Of a stretch of DNA of 40,651 nucleotides, positions 15,716 to 22,839 are shown piece after piece. Below the pieces are notes generated by a model. The model made no database searches, had not been told where the DNA came from, and worked only from the letters and a program-made list of their open reading frames with translations. The stretch lies in the NCBI GenBank assembly GCA_903895595.1, contig CAITUP010000044.1, positions 1 to 40,651 of the forward strand. The letters run 5' to 3'. Every line of letters begins with the position of its first letter. Position 1 is the stretch's first letter. Source of the stretch: an uncultured Acetobacteraceae bacterium (GTDB taxonomy: Bacteria > Pseudomonadota > Alphaproteobacteria > Acetobacterales > Acetobacteraceae). A program made the translations under genes and the position numbers.

Positions 15716-17129
15716 TTTCGACATGATCGTGATTGGCGCCGGCGCCGGTGGCCTGTCCGTGACCGCAGGGGCCGCGCAACTCGGCGTCCGCGTGGCGCTG
15801 ATCGAGCGGGACCGTATGGGCGGCGACTGCCTCAACGCCGGCTGCGTGCCGAGCAAAGCGCTGCTCGCGGCGGGGCATGCGGCACAGGCGGCGCGGGATG
15901 CCGCCCGCTTCGGCGTCATATTGCCGGAGCCTGTTATCGACTGGGCCGCCGTCCGCGCCCACGTCCACGGCGTCATCGCCGCCATCGCCCCGACCGATTC
16001 CGAGGAACGGTTCCGCGGCCTCGGCGCCACCGTCATCAAGGGGGAGGCCCGCTTCGTCGCCCCGGACGCCATCGAGGTGAACGGCCAGAGCCTGACCGCG
16101 CGGCGCATCGTCATCGCCACCGGCACCACCGCCTTCGTGCCCCCGATCCCCGGCCTGTCCGGCGTGCCGTACTGGACCAACGGGGATTTGTTCGCACTGG
16201 CGGAAAAGCCCGAGCACCTTCTTATCCTGGGCGGCGGGCCGATCGGGCTGGAGATGGCGGACGCGTTTTCCGGCCTCGGTTGTGCGGTGACCGTGGTGGA
16301 AGCCGCGACGATCGCCAGCCGGGAGGACCCGGAACTCGTCGCCGGATTGCGGGCCTATCTGATCGGGCGCGGTGTAACGGTTCATGAAGGCGCGGCCGCC
16401 GCCGCCGTCGAACCCGGCCCGGTGCTGGTGCTGGCGGACGGGCGGCGGGTGGGCGGCAGCCATTTGCTGGTCGCGGTCGGACGACGGCCGGCTTTGGCGG
16501 GGCTGGGGTTGGAGGCCGCCGGCGTAACGACCAGCAAGTTCGGCATCGTCACAGACGCCGGCCTGCGCAGCCCCAGCAACAAGCGCGTCTTTGCCGTGGG
16601 CGACATCGCCGACCCCATCGGCATCGGCCCCCGAGCGTTCACCCATGCCGCGGGGTACCACGCGGGGATCGTGATAAAACGGGCATTGTTCCGGTTGCCG
16701 GCACGGGTCGATTACGCCGCTTTGCCCCGCGTGACTTACACCGGCCTCGAACTCGCCCAGGTCGGCCTGACCGAAGCCGAGGCCCATGCGGCCGGCCTGA
16801 CCGTTACGGTGCTGCGCTGGCCGTTCACGGAAAACGACCGCGCGACGGCGGAGCGCGACACCGCCGGGCTGGTGAAATTAATCGTTTCGAAAGGCCGCGT
16901 TGTCGGCGCCGGCATCCTGTCCCCCGGCGCCGGAGACACGATCGGCCAATGGACGCTGGCCATCGCCGCGCGGGTGAAAATCGCGGCTCTGGCGGGACTG
17001 ATCGCGCCTTACCCGACGCGGGCCGAGGCCGGAAAGCGGGCGGCGGGGCGCTATTTCACGGCTCGGTTGTTTTCGGACAGGACGCGGTGGGTGGTGCGGT
17101 TGCTCGGTCGATTGCCGTTTTGGTTCTGA
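15708..17129 (+). CDS. Pyridine nucleotide-disulfide oxidoreductase, mercuric-reductase-like
   Basis: This is a 473-residue flavoprotein disulfide reductase. The FAD motif is VIGAGAGGLS near residue 10, and the redox disulfide motif is MGGDCLNAGCVPSKAL at about residues 40-55. The NAD(P) motif is LILGGGPIGLEMADAF, and FAVGDIADP is the second FAD contact. The dimerisation domain ends in APYPTRAEAG where dihydrolipoamide dehydrogenases have an HPTxxE-type motif. The usual His is Tyr here, so the standard acid-base catalyst is missing, as in several TVP38-linked relatives. There is no N-terminal HMA domain and no C-terminal CC pair, which argues against true mercuric reduction. It is translationally coupled to TVP38. 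Confidence 0.9.
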   Translation: MPDFDMIVIGAGAGGLSVTAGAAQLGVRVALIERDRMGGDCLNAGCVPSKALLAAGHAAQAARDAARFGVILPEPVIDWAAVRAHVHGVIAAIAPTDSEERFRGLGATVIKGEARFVAPDAIEVNGQSLTARRIVIATGTTAFVPPIPGLSGVPYWTNGDLFALAEKPEHLLILGGGPIGLEMADAFSGLGCAVTVVEAATIASREDPELVAGLRAYLIGRGVTVHEGAAAAAVEPGPVLVLADGRRVGGSHLLVAVGRRPALAGLGLEAAGVTTSKFGIVTDAGLRSPSNKRVFAVGDIADPIGIGPRAFTHAAGYHAGIVIKRALFRLPARVDYAALPRVTYTGLELAQVGLTEAEAHAAGLTVTVLRWPFTENDRATAERDTAGLVKLIVSKGRVVGAGILSPGAGDTIGQWTLAIAARVKIAALAGLIAPYPTRAEAGKRAAGRYFTARLFSDRTRWVVRLLGRLPFWF

Positions 17130-17133
17130 TTCG

Positions 17134-17228
17134 TCTCTGGGACCTCTGGGTCTCTGGGTTGAAGGCGGTACCGCGATCGGCGTCGCCTTCAACCCAGAGG
17201 CCCCAGAGACCCAGAGGTCCCAGAGACA
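17134..17228. repeat. Large CTGGG-unit inverted repeat, second copy
   Basis: The left arm 17134-17168 and right arm 17185-17228 are complementary, except that the right arm carries one extra 9-base unit. Both arms consist of CTGGG spaced by TCT, ACCT or CCT and reach TTGAAGGCG at the inner end. The design and junction sequence match the palindrome at 1-96. It lies 5 bp after the flavoprotein stop and 178 bp before the second TIR-FGE gene. Confidence 0.88.
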
Positions 17229-17311
17229 CCCGCCTTGCCCCGTGAAGCCGGTGCCGCGACTTCCACGTCGTTTCCCCGCGTGCCCCGCCCGATTGGTTCC
17301 TTCCCCGTGTC

Positions 17312-17333
17312 GTCCTCGGCGAAGGCCGAGGAC
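17312..17333. terminator. 9-bp hairpin with GAAG loop
   Basis: GTCCTCGGC at 17312-17320 pairs perfectly with GCCGAGGAC at 17325-17333 across GAAG. It may terminate the upstream operon or act in the leader of the TIR-FGE transcript. No U-tract follows. The function is inferred from shape only. Confidence 0.4.
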
Positions 17334-17406
17334 CCACGCCTTGCCCCCCTCCCACCGCTGCTTGTAACCTCGACGAAGAAACAGCCCACCCAAGGATTCC
17401 CGCCGC

Positions 17407-18828
17407 TTGCCCTCGCCACTAAAGCCGATCGGGTTCTGGAGCTACCATCGCCCGGACGGCGCCCACTCCGACGGGCGTATGGCGCGGCTGCACACGCTCG
17501 TCCAGGGTGAAATCCGCATCCACGCGGGCGAACCCGTCCACATCTTCCGCGACCTGGAGACAATCCGTACCGGCGATGACTGGAAGAAGGAAATCGACGA
17601 CGCGCTGGCGGAGGCATCCTTCATGATCGCCATCGTCACGCCCGGCTTCCTCCGCAGCGAGTGGTGCTGCTACGAGGTCAACCAATTCCTCAAGCGCGAG
17701 CAGGCGCTCGGCGGCCGCAAACTGATCTTTCCAATTGAATACGCGTACATTGGCGCCTTCAGGAACCATCGCCGGTCCCAGGTACATGACGAGTCGGTTC
17801 TGTCGCTGCTGGATTCCCGCCAGATACAGTCGTTTCTCGACCACCGGCACGACGACCCCGACACACCGGCGATCCGCCGGATCGTCGGGAAACTGGCCGC
17901 GGACGTCGATGCGGCATTGAACCCGGCCGAAGACACGCCGGCCGCCAAGGTCTCCGCGACACCGAAGCCCGCGCCCTTGCGGCCCACTTTTCCCGAGCCG
18001 GAGATGGTCCATATCTCGCGGGGCAGTTTCTGGATGGGGGCAACCGACGCGGAACTCAAACGGGAGAAAGTGCCGACGCAGTGGCGGAAAGAGGAACAAC
18101 CTCGCCACAAGGTGACCATCGGCCGGGATTTCGCGCTTGGGAAATACCCGGTGACCCGCGGGGAGTTCGCACGTTTCGTCGCCGAGACCGGATACGCGGT
18201 GCCGAAACCGGTGCGTATCCTGGTGCCCGGCAAAGGCTGGATCGATTCCAACAGCCACGACTGGCGCGATCCTGGATTTCCGCAGGACGATCAGCATCCC
18301 GTCGTCTGTGTCAACCATATCGATGCCGAATCATACGCGGCGTGGCTGTCGGGTAAAACCGGCAAGACATTCCGCCTGCCGTCGGAAGCCGAATGGGAAT
18401 ATGCCTGCCGTGCCGGAACCGAAACGGCCCGGTTCTGGGGCGACGACCGGGATTCTGCCCGCCTTTACGCCAACGTCGCCGATGCCAGTCTGGCGCGGGC
18501 GTTGAAGGAAAAGCCCGATCCCGAGCGGTTTTTTACGTTCGACGACGGGTTCGATTTTACATCGCCCGTGGGAACGTTTCGCGCCAACCCGTGGGGTTTG
18601 CACGATATGCTGGGCAACGTATGGGAGTACCTCGCCGACGATTGGATCGATAATTACACGACTGGTCCGAGCAATGAGACACCGAGAACAACTACAGGTA
18701 GCGATCGGCTCCGTGTGGTGCGCGGCGCTTCCTGGAACTTCAATCCCTGGTTCGTCCGCTCCGCCTGCCGGAGCAGGATCAACGACCGGGACTCGGACAC
18801 TGGCTTCCGGTTGGCCAGGACGCTGTAA
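17407..18828 (+). CDS. TIR domain - FGE/sulfatase-modifying-factor-like protein (second copy)
   Basis: The TTG at 17407 is preceded by AAGGA about 11 bp upstream and gives 473 residues. The TIR domain spans residues about 8-165: GFWSYHRPDG opens it, and SEWCCYEVNQFL places a glutamate where NADase TIR domains have their catalytic one. After a short Pro/Ala linker, residues about 195-473 are an FGE-type lectin-like domain (EMVHISRGSFWMGA, KYPVTRGEFARFVAETGYA, RLPSEAEWEYACRAG, MLGNVWEYLADDW). The copper cysteines of genuine FGE are absent, with WNFNPWFVRSACR at that place. A sensor-effector immune protein is the likeliest role. Unlike the copy at 345-2579, it has no long helical linker. Confidence 0.87.
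   Translation: MPSPLKPIGFWSYHRPDGAHSDGRMARLHTLVQGEIRIHAGEPVHIFRDLETIRTGDDWKKEIDDALAEASFMIAIVTPGFLRSEWCCYEVNQFLKREQALGGRKLIFPIEYAYIGAFRNHRRSQVHDESVLSLLDSRQIQSFLDHRHDDPDTPAIRRIVGKLAADVDAALNPAEDTPAAKVSATPKPAPLRPTFPEPEMVHISRGSFWMGATDAELKREKVPTQWRKEEQPRHKVTIGRDFALGKYPVTRGEFARFVAETGYAVPKPVRILVPGKGWIDSNSHDWRDPGFPQDDQHPVVCVNHIDAESYAAWLSGKTGKTFRLPSEAEWEYACRAGTETARFWGDDRDSARLYANVADASLARALKEKPDPERFFTFDDGFDFTSPVGTFRANPWGLHDMLGNVWEYLADDWIDNYTTGPSNETPRTTTGSDRLRVVRGASWNFNPWFVRSACRSRINDRDSDTGFRLARTL
18733..18813 (+). other. DGR variable-region-like C-terminus of the second TIR-FGE gene
   Basis: Between the TGG of RGASW and GFRLARTL, about twelve codons are AAY or could come from AAY by adenine changes only (TTC, TGC, AGC, ATC, GAC, ACT). 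The scaffold codons for R, S, A and V match the lectin-fold consensus. The aligned positions differ completely from the first copy, while the flanks RG-SW and GFRL-RTL are the same. This is the pattern of a diversity-generating retroelement target. Without a template repeat or reverse transcriptase in view it stays a hypothesis. Confidence 0.45.
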
Positions 18829-18890
18829 GCCTCTTATATCTTAGACTTTTTGCCTCTTTTGATCTGACTGTCTTGCTTGTTGCAGGGGTG

Positions 18891-18909
18891 TTAGGGGCGC
18901 AGCCCCTAA
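18891..18909. terminator. Hairpin followed by T-run after the second TIR-FGE gene
   Basis: TTAGGGGC and GCCCCTAA form a perfect 8-bp stem with loop GCA, followed within a few bases by ATTTTT. This is a reasonable intrinsic terminator 62 bp after the stop codon. It could alternatively be the post-variable-region hairpin of a retroelement target. Confidence 0.65.
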
Positions 18910-18947
18910 GAAATTTTTGCGGATTTCGTGCTACAAGGGGCCGGAGT

Positions 18948-18968
18948 TGGTCGGGTCAGGCCCGACCA
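18948..18968. repeat. Single REP palindrome
   Basis: TGGTCGGG, loop TCAGG and CCCGACCA form the same core as the paired REP elements, followed by TGACG. It lies 20 bp upstream of the LLM monooxygenase start codon, between a terminator-like hairpin and the new gene. Confidence 0.75.
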
Positions 18969-18988
18969 TGACGAGGAAGCTGCCATCC

Positions 18989-20347
18989 ATGCCCAAACAA
19001 ATCCGCCTCAACGCCTTCGACATGAACTGCATCGGCCACCAGTCCCCCGGCCTGTGGACCCATCCGCGCGACCGCGCCGCCACCTACAACACCCTGGAAT
19101 ACTGGCTAAACCTCGCCAAAACCCTCGAACGCGGCCTGATCGACGCCCTCTTCCTCGCCGACGTGCTCGGCATCTACGACGTCTACAAAGGCGGCCCGCA
19201 AACCGCGCTGGAACACGCCGTGCAGGTCCCGGTCAACGACCCGCTCATGGTCATCCCCGCCATGGCCACCGTCACCGAACACCTCGGCTTCGGCGTCACC
19301 TGCGCCTTGTCCTACGAACACCCCTACCCCTTCGCGCGCCGCATGAGCACGCTGGACCATCTGACAAAAGGCCGCATCGGCTGGAACATCGTCACCGGCT
19401 ACCTGGAAAGCGCCGCCCGCGGCATGGGCATGGCCGGCCAAGCCGCCCACGACGACCGTTACGCCATCGCCGAGGACTACATGCAGGCGACGTATAAACT
19501 CTGGGAAGCAAGTTGGGAGGACGATGCCGTCCTCCGCGACAAAGCCGGCCGCCGTTTCGCGGACTCCGGCAAAATCCACCGCATCGAACACGACGGCCCG
19601 CATTTCAAGGTCGACGCCATCCATCTGTGCGAGCCATCCCCGCAACGAACCCCGGTGCTGTATCAGGCCGGCGCCTCCACCCGCGGCCGGCAATTCGCCG
19701 CCGATCATGCCGAATGCGTGTTCATCAACGGCCCCTCGCAAAAGGTCGTGAAAGACATTGCCACGGATATCCGCGCCCGCGCCGTCAAAACCGGCCGAGA
19801 CGCCAACGACCTGTCCATTTTCACCCTGATGACCGTCATCGCCGCGCCCACGCGCGAAGAAGCCCAAGCGAAATACGCGGACTATCTGAATTACATCTCC
19901 GAAGACGCCGCCCTGGCGCTGATGTCCGGCTGGACCGGCGTCGATTTCGCCGCGCTCCCTCCGGATGAGCCGATCCGCTTCACCGAACGCAACGCCATGA
20001 CCTCGGCGCTGGAAAGCTTCACCACCGCCGATCCCAATCGGTCCTGGACACCGCGCGAAATCGCCCGCCACGCCGCCATCGGCGGACGCGGGCCGGTGGC
20101 GATCGGGTCCTACGCCGACATCGCCGATATTTTCCAGGATTGGATGGAAAACGCCGCCGTGGACGGCTTCAACCTCGCCTACGCCGTCACCCCCGAAACG
20201 TTCGAGGATATCGTCGACGGCGTGATCCCCGAGCTGCAACGGCGGGGGGTCTACAAAACCGCGTATGCGCCGGGTACACTGCGGGAGAAGCTGACGGGAC
20301 GCCCCCGTTTGCCCGCCAGCCACCCCGCCGCCCGCGTGCGGCGCTAA
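18989..20347 (+). CDS. NtaA/SnaA/DszA-family FMN-dependent monooxygenase
   Basis: The product is 452 residues from MPKQIRLNAFDMNC; the frame extends upstream only through the REP palindrome. The NtaA-type LLM signature is strong: GHQSPGLWTHPRDRAATYNTLEYW, LFLADVLGIYDVY, GRIGWNIVTGYLESAARGMG and QAGASTRGRQFAADHAECVF. These enzymes use FMNH2 from a partner reductase to oxidise nitrilotriacetate, EDTA, dibenzothiophene sulfone, long-chain alkanes or related compounds. OsmC starts 13 bp downstream, so the two are likely co-transcribed. No flavin reductase is nearby. The substrate is unknown. Confidence 0.94.
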   Translation: MPKQIRLNAFDMNCIGHQSPGLWTHPRDRAATYNTLEYWLNLAKTLERGLIDALFLADVLGIYDVYKGGPQTALEHAVQVPVNDPLMVIPAMATVTEHLGFGVTCALSYEHPYPFARRMSTLDHLTKGRIGWNIVTGYLESAARGMGMAGQAAHDDRYAIAEDYMQATYKLWEASWEDDAVLRDKAGRRFADSGKIHRIEHDGPHFKVDAIHLCEPSPQRTPVLYQAGASTRGRQFAADHAECVFINGPSQKVVKDIATDIRARAVKTGRDANDLSIFTLMTVIAAPTREEAQAKYADYLNYISEDAALALMSGWTGVDFAALPPDEPIRFTERNAMTSALESFTTADPNRSWTPREIARHAAIGGRGPVAIGSYADIADIFQDWMENAAVDGFNLAYAVTPETFEDIVDGVIPELQRRGVYKTAYAPGTLREKLTGRPRLPASHPAARVRR

Positions 20348-20360
20348 AGGAACACAGGAC

Positions 20361-20867
20361 ATGCAAGCCGACGAACTCCGCTCCATCCAGGCCCCCCTGA
20401 AGCAACTCTACCGGGAGCACCCGGAAGCCGCGTTGATCCCCGCGCGGGCCGAGGGCAGCCTGGACCCGAACGAAATCATGATCGCCGTGGACGGCTGGGC
20501 CGGCAAAGTGGTCGCCGGCTTGCACAAGGCCGGCGGCGGCAGCGGCAAGGAAGCCTGCTCTGCCGACATGCTGCTGGAAGCCGTGGTCGGCTGCGCCGGC
20601 GTCACCCTGCGCGCGGTCGCGACCGCGATGGGTGTCACGATCCGCGGCGGCAAAGTCATCGCCGAGGGCATCTGGGACGCGCGCGGCACGCTCGCCATCG
20701 ACCGCAACGCCCCGGTCGGCCTGACGGAAATCACCTTGCGCTTCGATGTCGATTGCGACGCGGATGCCGCCAAGTTGGAACGCATGATCCAGACGACGGA
20801 ACGCTATTGCGTCGTGCTGCAAACCATCAAAAACCCGCCGAAAATCTCGGTCGCCATCGGCGCCTGA
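20361..20867 (+). CDS. OsmC family protein
   Basis: This 168-residue protein has the OsmC/Ohr fold. GCAGVTLRAVATAMG at about residues 77-91 holds the first conserved cysteine on the central helix. TTERYCVVLQTIKNPPKI near residue 150 holds the second. The pair forms the peroxidatic thiol site of organic-hydroperoxide reductases. The N-terminal stretch and the ADMLLEAVVGCAGV helix are close to the branch of OsmC proteins found with flavin monooxygenases. It likely detoxifies organic peroxides or reactive acyl intermediates in the cytoplasm. It lies between the monooxygenase gene and a membrane-protein gene with gaps of 13 and 8 bp. Confidence 0.92.
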   Translation: MQADELRSIQAPLKQLYREHPEAALIPARAEGSLDPNEIMIAVDGWAGKVVAGLHKAGGGSGKEACSADMLLEAVVGCAGVTLRAVATAMGVTIRGGKVIAEGIWDARGTLAIDRNAPVGLTEITLRFDVDCDADAAKLERMIQTTERYCVVLQTIKNPPKISVAIGA

Positions 20868-20875
20868 GACCTACC

Positions 20876-21538
20876 GTGCCCGTCGCGCTCGTGCCCTGGC
20901 TGATCGCCCTGGCCGCGGGCGCGGCGGCGTGGTGCATCGTCTGGCCGGATTCGCTCGGGTTGTCCGTCGCGGCCAACGCCGTCCTGCCGTGGCTGGCCGT
21001 CCCGGTCATCGCGGCGTCCAAGGGCGATGCCGTGTTGGACGGGCCGCGGGGTCTGGCCAAACCCAGCGTATCCTGGGTCCTGCTGCTGTCCACCATCGCC
21101 CTGGTCCTGCGCACCGAATTCGACGTCAACACGCTGGACCACGCCAGACCCATCGCGTACGGCGCTATCCTGGGGGCGGCAATGGCCCTTGCGCACGTGG
21201 CCGCCGACCGAGGCGTCTGGCAGCGCGCATCGTGGATTTTCATACCGTTTATGATGGCACACGGCTGGGGCACCGTGGCCCTGGCCAATACGCTGCTGGA
21301 TCGTTCGGCGCCGGCCGAATTCCGGACCGAGATCGTTTCCAAATTCAGCACGTCCGGCAAAACCGTCTCGCACTACCTCGTGCTCGGCCCCTGGGGCCCG
21401 AGACCGGACACGACCGACATCATGGTCGATACCGATCGATACAACGCCGCTCGAACCGGTGCCCCTGTGTGCGTACACCTGCACGATGGCGCCGTTGGGA
21501 TCGCGTGGTTCGCCGTTGCCCCCTGCCGCCCGAAATAA
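20876..21538 (+). CDS. Uncharacterised multi-span membrane protein
   Basis: A GTG at 20876, 8 bp after the OsmC stop, gives 220 residues. About five hydrophobic segments occupy the first two thirds: ALVPWLIALAAGAAAWCIVW, the stretch around NAVLPWLAVPVIAA, WVLLLSTIALVL, GAILGAAMALAHVAAD and WIFIPFMMAHGWGTVALA. A soluble C-terminal domain of about 75 residues follows, with TVSHYLVLGPWGPRPDTTD and CVHLHDGAVGIAWF. I do not recognise a family. The tight spacing suggests it is the third gene of the monooxygenase-OsmC operon. The reading frame is open further upstream, but that part overlaps OsmC. Confidence 0.7.
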   Translation: MPVALVPWLIALAAGAAAWCIVWPDSLGLSVAANAVLPWLAVPVIAASKGDAVLDGPRGLAKPSVSWVLLLSTIALVLRTEFDVNTLDHARPIAYGAILGAAMALAHVAADRGVWQRASWIFIPFMMAHGWGTVALANTLLDRSAPAEFRTEIVSKFSTSGKTVSHYLVLGPWGPRPDTTDIMVDTDRYNAARTGAPVCVHLHDGAVGIAWFAVAPCRPK

Positions 21539-21548
21539 CGGCGGGGGC
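21518..21548. terminator. Hairpin between convergent genes
   Basis: GCCCCC-T-GCCG at 21518-21528 pairs with CGGCGGGGGC at 21539-21548, with one bulged T and a loop of about ten bases. It overlaps the stop of the membrane protein and ends 12 bp before the stop of the opposing glutaredoxin-DinB gene. It is a plausible bidirectional terminator without a U-tract. Confidence 0.45.
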
Positions 21549-21560
21549 TATGACGGCGGT

Positions 21561-22325
21561 CTAACCGTCCCAGACGCTGCTGGGCATCGGCAGCTTGGCG
21601 AAGGCCTCATCGCCGAGCGGCTGGTCGGGCGTCACGCCGTGCATGCCGAGCAGCATGAACCACTGGCGGACGTGCTGGCCGGAGTGCCAAGTGGTGCGCT
21701 CCATCAGTTCGTGCAGCATCTGCGGGCCGTAGTAGGTCTGCACCATTTCCTTGCCGGATTTGTCCGCTTTGGCGGCCCAGAAGGCGCGCAGGCGGGCCAA
21801 CACCGTTTCGCCGTAGGCCACGATCGACGCGAAGCTTTGCATATCGTCGGACGGACCGATGCCGATCCGTTCGTATGTGAGCTCGGCGCCGTCCGCGACC
21901 TCCAGGAAGGTTTCCACGATGCGGAAGATGTGGTGACCCAGCACGCGGAAGGCGCGCGGCCGTCCGGGTGCCTGCGTTTCCAGCTCGCTGTCCGGCATCA
22001 GCTTCACGTTGCGGATCGCGGCACTGAGGAACACATCCATGCGCGCGACCAGTTCCGCCGGCGACAAAGCCGGGCCGGTGGCTTCGTTCAGGCCGAGGAA
22101 CTTAACGACGTGGCCGATGTTCTGCGCGAACGTCCAGTCATCGCCGCGCGAGAGCACGGGGATGGAACGCGCGCCGAGGCGGCGTAGCTCAGGCAGGCCT
22201 TCCTGGTCGTCCAGGATGTTGACCGAATCGAACTCGATCGCACGGACCGAGAGAAACTCTTTGAGTTTCAAACAACTCGTTCAACCAGGTTGCCAGAAAA
22301 CCTTTAACGGTTGGGCGGGGTTCAT
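21561..22325 (-). CDS. Glutaredoxin-like / DinB fusion with in-frame TGA at the first redox-motif position (possible selenoprotein or nonsense mutant)
   Basis: Translation from the ATG at 22325, which follows AAGGA, reads MNPAQPLKVFWQPG, then TGA at 22281-22283, then TSCLKLKEFLSVRAIEFD. Relatives carry CxxC in this WQPGCxSC motif of a glutaredoxin/ArsC-like domain; here the first Cys codon is TGA. The cis-Pro loop ARSIPVLS confirms the thioredoxin fold in residues 1-80. Residues about 90-254 are a DinB/DUF664-type four-helix domain with metal-type histidines in LGHHIFRIVE and TWHSGQHVRQW. Readthrough as selenocysteine would give 254 residues. Otherwise the gene is broken, or starts at TTG 22271 without the redox motif. 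The sequence after the TGA shows no decay. Confidence 0.75.
22253..22269 (-). promoter_or_regulatory. Hairpin at the expected bacterial SECIS position after the TGA
   Basis: Read on the minus strand, GAAACTC and GAGTTTC form a perfect 7-bp stem with loop AAA. The loop lies at nucleotides 22-24 counted from the U of UGA, the spacing of the apical loop in the known E. coli fdhF element. However, the loop lacks the G/GU expected of a canonical bacterial SECIS, so it is weak support only. Confidence 0.3.
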
Positions 22326-22409
22326 GGGGGTGATCCTTGGTTGTGATGGGATTGGTATGGCTGGTTGGGATGGGGGTCAAGTGGGGGGTGAGCGTCGGCG
22401 TCATCGCCC

Positions 22410-22437
22410 TTGCAATCATGGTTTATAGTACTATAAT
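22410..22437 (+). promoter_or_regulatory. Promoter with embedded palindromic operator of the toxin-antitoxin operon
   Basis: TTGCAA at 22410-22415 and TATAAT at 22432-22437 are separated by 16 bp. TTATAGTACTATAA at 22423-22436 is a perfect 14-base palindrome covering the -10 region. It lies 22 bp before the toxin start. The usual autoregulation by an XRE antitoxin binding such a palindrome is inferred. Confidence 0.7.
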
Positions 22438-22458
22438 TCGTCGTCATGAGGTGCCGCC

Positions 22459-22839
22459 ATGCGCGTGTTCAAGGTCCGGTCGGTGGCTCGGTTCGCGCGG
22501 CGGGAACGCATTGGCGATGGTGACCTGATCGAGGCCATACAGCGAGCCGAGCGGGGAATTGTCGACGCGGACCTCGGCGGCGGGTTGATCAAGCAGCGCG
22601 TGGCCCGTTCCGGACAGGGCCGTTCCGGTGGATTCCGGGTGCTGGTGGCGTTTCGGATAGGGGATCGGGCTGTGTTCCTGTATGGGTTCGCCAAGAACGA
22701 ACGGGACAACATCGATCCCGACGAATTGGCGGAATTGCGGGAAGTCGCGAAAGACTGGCTCAGGGCGGACGAGGAACGGATCGATCGGGCGCTGGCGGAT
22801 GGGACGTTACAGGAGGTTGACTATGGCGGCAGCAGTTAA
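22459..22839 (+). CDS. Type II toxin-antitoxin toxin, RelE/HigB-like
   Basis: This is a 126-residue basic protein beginning MRVFKVRSVARFARRERIG. The core KQRVARSGQGRSGGFRVLVAFRIGDRAVFLYGFAKNERDNI is the recognisable RelE/HigB-type strand pattern (R-x-G-KSGG-R-like, then F-x-YGFAKN). Such toxins are usually ribosome-dependent mRNA interferases. The C-terminal extension EVAKDWLRADEERIDRALADGTL is common in this subgroup. The XRE antitoxin gene overlaps its 3' end by 17 bp. In HigBA-type order the toxin comes first, as here. A perfect palindrome overlaps its promoter. Confidence 0.85.
   Translation: MRVFKVRSVARFARRERIGDGDLIEAIQRAERGIVDADLGGGLIKQRVARSGQGRSGGFRVLVAFRIGDRAVFLYGFAKNERDNIDPDELAELREVAKDWLRADEERIDRALADGTLQEVDYGGSS

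Noticed and set aside
15708-17129. Annotation as mercuric reductase (merA)
   Set aside because: There is no HMA domain, no C-terminal cysteine pair and no mer operon genes, and it is paired with TVP38 instead.
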